Shown piece after piece: positions 6,663 through 9,711 of a stretch of 9,711 bases of DNA. Source of the stretch: Oscillospiraceae bacterium (GTDB lineage Bacteria; Bacillota; Clostridia; Oscillospirales; Ruminococcaceae). The notes beneath the pieces were generated by a model, which saw only the letters and a program-made list of their open reading frames with translations, was not told where the DNA came from and did no database searches. Both the position numbers and the translations under genes were made by a program. The stretch is taken from positions 1 to 9,711 of the forward strand of contig JAFUQL010000354.1 in NCBI GenBank assembly GCA_017472375.1, in the 5' to 3' direction. Position 1 is the first letter of the stretch, and each line of letters starts with the position of its first letter.

Positions 6663-6721
6663 GAAAAATCGAGAGATATATCTGTAAAGTGAGTTTGCTT
6701 TACGGCAAACTGAGGCTCGAT
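6663..6721 (-). terminator. Nested, mutually exclusive hairpins with T-run, candidate terminator or switch
   Basis: Read on the - strand, ATCGAG (6721-6716) can pair with CTCGAT (6673-6668), which is followed by five T (6668-6664). Within it, hairpin A pairs AGTTTGC with GCAAACT (6711-6692, 7 bp, loop CGTAAA), while hairpin B pairs GTAAAG with CTTTAC (6703-6684, 6 bp). A and B share bases and cannot form together. A perfect 10-bp palindrome, AGATATATCT, follows at 6674-6683. The region lies after the dehydrogenase stop and before ccdA-tlpA, so it may end the first transcript or control the second. The stems are short, so confidence is limited. Confidence 0.35.
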
Positions 6722-6745
6722 GGCTCGTCAAAAGCGGGGCGGGTG

Positions 6746-7924
6746 TTACAGTGCCATGCGGTAGATCGCGGCGAGATCCGCCTGCTTCAGCGGCTTCACA
6801 ACACCGGCGGTGCCCTTGACAGCGACGGCGCATTTTGCGGCCAGTTCCTCGATCTGTGCCTCGGTGGGGGCGATGCCCAGCTCGCGCAGGCTGGTGGGCA
6901 TTTGGATGGAACGATAGAAGTCTTCCATGGCAGCGATGCCGGCCAGTGCGGTTTCATGGTCGTTTGCGGCGGGTGAGACATCCAGGACTTTTACAGCAAA
7001 GCGGGCGAACCGTGCGGGATCGGCGTCACACACATAGCGGGCCCAGCTGCCCCAAACGGCGGCAAGCCCGGCACCGTGAGCCACATCGAACATACCGCCC
7101 AGCTCATGCTCCAGTTTATGGGTGGCCCAGTCGCCGCCGTCGGTGCCGCAGCCGGTCAGGCCATTGTGGGACAGACTGCCGGCCCACATCACTTCGGCGC
7201 GGGCCTCGTAGTTGTCAGGCTGCTCCATCAGGATGAGCGCATTTCGGATGACTGTGCGCATCAGCGCTTCGGCAATGCCGTCGGTCAGCTCCATGCTGCC
7301 TGTGCGGTTGAAGTACCGCTCCATGGTGTGCATCAGAATGTCGGTACAGCCGCAGGAGGTCTGGTAGGGCGGCAGGGTCATGGTGAGCTCAGGGTTTAGG
7401 ATGGCGAAAGCAGGACGACAGTATTCGCTTCCGTAACCGCGCTTGATCCAGCCGTTCTCATTGGTGATCACAGAGGACTGACTCATTTCGCTGCCCGCTG
7501 CGGCGATGGTGAGTACAGCGCCGATGGGCAGGCAGCCGGTCGCCTTGCGCTTGAAGTCATACAGTTCCCATACATCAAAGTCGTTGGCTACGCCGTAGCC
7601 GATGGCCTTGGCCGAGTCGATCACACTGCCGCCGCCCACGGCCAGGATGAAATCCACGCCTTCTGCTTTGGCGAGTTCGATGCCCTTGTACACCAGCGAT
7701 AACCGGGGATTGGGCACCACGCCGCCCAGTTCCACATGGGCAATGCCAGCTTCATCCAGTGAGCGCCCGATGCGCTCCAACAGCCCGCTGCGACGTGCGC
7801 TGCCGCCGCCGTAATGGATGAGGACCTTTTTGCAGCCGCGGGCTGCCACAAGGCTGCCGACCTGCAGTTCCGAGCCACGGCCGAACACGACCTTGGTGGG
7901 GGTGTAGTAAACAAAATCTTCCAT
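6746..7924 (-). CDS. Iron-containing alcohol dehydrogenase, YqhD/BdhA type
   Basis: This 392-residue protein of the group III (iron-activated) dehydrogenases is full length for the family. It should interconvert aldehydes and alcohols with NAD(P)H in the cytosol; butyraldehyde/butanol or detoxification of other aldehydes are plausible substrates. The N-terminal nucleotide-binding half contains YGGGSARRSG at 38-47, close to the NADPH-contact loop of YqhD, and GGGSVID at 97-103. The C-terminal helical half has the metal ligands Asp195 and His199 (TDILMH) plus His269 and His283, spaced 14 residues apart as in YqhD. NADP(H) preference is inferred. The start codon has AAGGAA eight bases upstream. 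A good promoter of its own lies just upstream and a terminator isolates it from the preceding gene, so it is probably transcribed alone or with ccdA-tlpA downstream. Confidence 0.94.
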   Translation of the reverse strand: MEDFVYYTPTKVVFGRGSELQVGSLVAARGCKKVLIHYGGGSARRSGLLERIGRSLDEAGIAHVELGGVVPNPRLSLVYKGIELAKAEGVDFILAVGGGSVIDSAKAIGYGVANDFDVWELYDFKRKATGCLPIGAVLTIAAAGSEMSQSSVITNENGWIKRGYGSEYCRPAFAILNPELTMTLPPYQTSCGCTDILMHTMERYFNRTGSMELTDGIAEALMRTVIRNALILMEQPDNYEARAEVMWAGSLSHNGLTGCGTDGGDWATHKLEHELGGMFDVAHGAGLAAVWGSWARYVCDADPARFARFAVKVLDVSPAANDHETALAGIAAMEDFYRSIQMPTSLRELGIAPTEAQIEELAAKCAVAVKGTAGVVKPLKQADLAAIYRMAL

Positions 7925-7977
7925 AACAGCAGTTCCTTTCCGGTGTACTTGATAAAAACGATCGAAACATCAACCTC

Positions 7978-8006
7978 AGTATACAGGAAAGCCGGAAAAA
8001 TGAAAA
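7978..8006 (-). promoter_or_regulatory. Sigma-A promoter for the alcohol dehydrogenase
   Basis: On the - strand, TTTTCA (complement of 8001-8006) and TATACT (complement of 7978-7983) are separated by exactly 17 bases. The -10 matches the consensus at five of six positions and the -35 at four. It lies about 54 bases upstream of the dehydrogenase ATG and downstream of the preceding gene's terminator, the expected layout for an independent transcript. Confidence 0.65.
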
Positions 8007-8025
8007 GGGAGCGCGGCTTCTGTGC

Positions 8026-8052
8026 AAAAAAGGAGCTCCGGGTGGAGCTCCT
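8026..8052 (-). terminator. Intrinsic terminator of the 340-residue protein gene
   Basis: AGGAGCTCC at 8031-8039 and GGAGCTCCT at 8044-8052 form a perfect 9-bp stem with a four-base loop. On the - strand the stem is followed by six T (complement of 8026-8031). It starts 27 bases after the stop codon of the gene ending at 8079. Confidence 0.92.
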
Positions 8053-8078
8053 GAAAAGGCTTTGAAATGATGAAAGAC

Positions 8079-9101
8079 TCAGCGCGGAAAGCATTCTGCC
8101 AGCAGACGGTTGAGTGGAAGGCTGCGGAAATCCAGGTCTAAGATCCGCGTGCCTTGCATGGTCCTGCAGAAGGTTTTTCCGCCGGCGAACATCAGCAGAC
8201 TGCAATCCCCGGAAATGATCTCGTCAACGGCCAGGCAGTCGGAGGTGTAATCGACGGCCAGGATCGGCGCCGACGGAGAATTGCGATAAGAGCGGACCAG
8301 CGTGCGCACCGCCTGGTCTGTCTGCAGCGGGGCATCGGGCGGTGCGGTCAGGCACAGTACACAGCCGGTGTGTTCCGCCAATTCTTCGCAGAGCTCGCCG
8401 GCCAGCGCCTGCTCGACCTCATCGGCGGCAGAATAGGGAAGATACAATGCGTGCAGGGTGCCGTGATTGCTCAACTGCTCGGCGGCGTGCGGCCACCGTT
8501 CCGGTTCTGCCTTTACGAAGATCATCAGATTGTCGCACTCGGCGATCTGCTCGACCGTGGTATCGTTCAGCAGTTCCGAAGAAACGAACAGAAAGAAGGC
8601 GCAGTCGGGAAAACGGTGGAACAGCTCCATACAGGATGAGAGATCCTTGTCCGTTTCAAAGACCAGTCTGTAGCAGTAGATCCCCATGGTACGGCCCTGT
8701 TCCACAAGAGAGAACAGATCACGGCTGGATGCGCCATCCGCACCGCCCAGCAGGCAGGAGACGATCCAGGGGATGTTGTGGCGGTGCCGAAGCTCCCGCA
8801 GGCGAATGGAGGCGGCGCCCAGTGTCCAGCTGTTGTACCCCAGGTCGATGCCGAACAGTTTCAGACTGCTGCGCCGGGTGGTGCGCACCACCTGTTCGAT
8901 CAGCGCATAATAGGGGCTGGCGTCGTTGCTCAGAAGCTGCCGGAGGGTCGTCAGAAACCGGCGCTGTGACCGGCCGATGGCCAAATGCGAGCCGAGGTCA
9001 ACGATTTTTCGAATGCCGCGTTGCGGGTCGCTCTCGATCTCGTTCAAGCTGCGTGATACGACCGCTTCGATCAGAGTGCGGTTCAGTGCGGTGCGTTCCA
9101 T
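8079..9101 (-). CDS. Uncharacterised protein resembling a radical-SAM family without the Fe-S motif
   Basis: This 340-residue soluble protein has no signal peptide or membrane segment. The first 80 residues are helical and basic; the rest alternates strands and helices like a TIM barrel. From memory, its order of segments follows a clostridial radical-SAM family: the helical N-terminus with SPYYALIEQV, then an NIPW strand (109-112), the EQGRTMGIYCYR segment (134-145), PDCAFFLFVS (165-174) and a late PILAVDY (279-285) before a GGKTFC turn (307-312). In those enzymes the NIPW strand leads into the CxxxCxxC cluster loop; here SCLLGGADG replaces it with one Cys, and the SAM-binding GGE motif is replaced by VFETD. 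No cluster motif exists anywhere in the chain. Function is unknown; a pseudoenzyme or regulatory paralogue is inferred. ATG at 9101 has GGAGGT eight bases upstream. Confidence 0.85.
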   Translation of the reverse strand: MERTALNRTLIEAVVSRSLNEIESDPQRGIRKIVDLGSHLAIGRSQRRFLTTLRQLLSNDASPYYALIEQVVRTTRRSSLKLFGIDLGYNSWTLGAASIRLRELRHRHNIPWIVSCLLGGADGASSRDLFSLVEQGRTMGIYCYRLVFETDKDLSSCMELFHRFPDCAFFLFVSSELLNDTTVEQIAECDNLMIFVKAEPERWPHAAEQLSNHGTLHALYLPYSAADEVEQALAGELCEELAEHTGCVLCLTAPPDAPLQTDQAVRTLVRSYRNSPSAPILAVDYTSDCLAVDEIISGDCSLLMFAGGKTFCRTMQGTRILDLDFRSLPLNRLLAECFPR

Positions 9102-9109
9102 AAAACATG

Positions 9110-9121
9110 ACCTCCGGAGGT
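9110..9121 (-). promoter_or_regulatory. Palindrome containing the ribosome binding site of the 340-residue protein gene
   Basis: ACCTCCGGAGGT is a perfect 12-bp palindrome, and its 3' half on the - strand, GGAGGT, is the ribosome binding site eight bases before the ATG. The ACCTCC half matches the anti-Shine-Dalgarno sequence and could mask the site within or between mRNAs. A five-pair hairpin, GAAGG/CCTTC (9122-9137), adjoins it upstream in the leader. Confidence 0.5.
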
Positions 9122-9325
9122 GAAGGTGTGAGCCTTCGGTCTTTTCGTATTTTCACAAACCATAATAGCGCATGCCGTCAAGCGGGGAACAGGGACAAAA
9201 CGAAGGAAGTGTCCATCCGACGAAAACAAATCGGCGAATTGACCGGACAGACGTACAAAATTGATCTTAGGATGCGGTGACGGTGCATAGAATTGGAATG
9301 ATGTGGCAAAAGGAGGGATGCCGGC

Positions 9326-9711
9326 ATGTGGAAAAAAGAGGAGGCGGAACGGCGGGAGCAGTTGTTTCCGCCGGCCGGGGAATGGAGCAGAGCGCTGACG
9401 CCGCCGGGACTTCAGAGCAAAGGCAAGGCGAAAGAGCGCGACCATCTGCTGTTGGTGCAAACACTTCTGTGCGTTTTGCTTTTGGCGGGTGTTTTAGCGC
9501 TGCGGCAAGCGGATGCGCCTGCTTATCAGCAGCTTCGGGAGGGATACCATGCGCTGATGGAGCAGCGGGGGATCGAGGGAGAAGCGCTGCTGCGGTTTGC
9601 GGCGGCCGCGGCAGAGGGGGTGCTGCAGCAGGTGCAGGAGATCGCGGCGGACGAGTTTGAATTAGGGCCGGGTGCAGACCGCACTCAGCCCTCTGAGGCG
9701 GCCTCGGAAGA
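9326..9711 (+). CDS. N-terminal part of a single-pass membrane protein (3' end outside window)
   Basis: From ATG 9326 the frame is open for 128 codons to the window edge. AGGAGGG at 9311-9317, eight bases upstream, is the best ribosome binding site in this area. The protein has about 38 polar, basic residues (starting MWKKEEAERR), one hydrophobic segment at about 41-57 (LLLVQTLLCVLLLAGVL), then an Ala/Glu/Gln-rich helical stretch and an acidic linker (about 112-128). This predicts a type II membrane protein with its bulk outside. The layout is like that of membrane-anchored M23 peptidases of the sporulation or cell-wall type, but the catalytic part would lie beyond the window, so the family is a guess. 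The gene is divergent from the 340-residue protein gene. I find no convincing promoter in the 224 bases between them. Confidence 0.8.
   Translation, partial: MWKKEEAERREQLFPPAGEWSRALTPPGLQSKGKAKERDHLLLVQTLLCVLLLAGVLALRQADAPAYQQLREGYHALMEQRGIEGEALLRFAAAAAEGVLQQVQEIAADEFELGPGADRTQPSEAASE

Noticed and set aside
9162..9181. TTGACG and TATTAT on the - strand as promoter of the 340-residue protein gene
   Set aside because: The two elements are only 8 bases apart, and neither has a partner at 16-18 bases.
9261..9293. TTGATC with CATAGAAT as a promoter for the gene at 9326, including a sporulation sigma-type -10
   Set aside because: Spacing is 19-21 bases and the -35 for a sporulation sigma factor is not convincing; resemblance is too loose.
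9277..9660. 127-codon + strand frame starting in the divergent intergenic region
   Set aside because: It lies in a different frame from the gene at 9326, which has the strong AGGAGGG site and a sensible membrane segment; the 9277 translation is Gly/Ala/Arg-rich with no binding site.

Overview
The window looks like chromosome of a GC-rich Gram-positive gut Clostridium. High GC in third codon positions, AGGAGG-type ribosome binding sites, and the particular MetF/MetH, CcdA-TlpA and alcohol dehydrogenase types fit the Oscillospiraceae/Ruminococcaceae (Faecalibacterium, Gemmiger or Subdoligranulum-like). This placement is inferred from family resemblance by eye, without a database search. Genes are densely packed. 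I see no IS element, phage gene, CRISPR array, rRNA or tRNA. No stretch longer than 300 bases lacks a gene; the longest gap is the 224-base divergent region at 9102-9325.

Left half, all on +: the basic tail of an unidentified protein (1-201) overlaps a membrane-anchored metallo-beta-lactamase-fold protein resembling the C-terminal part of ComEC (153-1163). A candidate promoter and a GC-rich leader hairpin precede a three-gene methionine/one-carbon operon: metF (1305-2180), a free-standing cobalamin methionine synthase activation protein (2143-2847) and metH lacking its own activation domain (2834-5203). MetF makes 5-methyl-THF, MetH passes the methyl group through B12 to homocysteine, and the activation protein presumably rescues oxidised cob(II)alamin. 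The three reading frames overlap, which suggests coupled translation.

Right half, mostly on -: a two-way terminator at 5236-5285 separates metH from a convergent CcdA-TlpA fusion that moves reducing power across the membrane (5297-6610). Upstream of that gene lie a 12-bp tandem repeat and a set of mutually exclusive hairpins. Next come a YqhD/BdhA-type iron alcohol dehydrogenase (6746-7924) with a good promoter, an intrinsic terminator, and a 340-residue protein (8079-9101). The layout of that protein resembles a clostridial radical-SAM family, but it lacks the cluster-binding cysteines. A divergent gene for a single-pass membrane protein starts at 9326 and runs off the window.

The strongest leads are the apparent cluster-less radical-SAM relative and the separate MetH activation protein with a four-cysteine tail. 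No large new multi-gene system is evident; most of the window is ordinary core metabolism.
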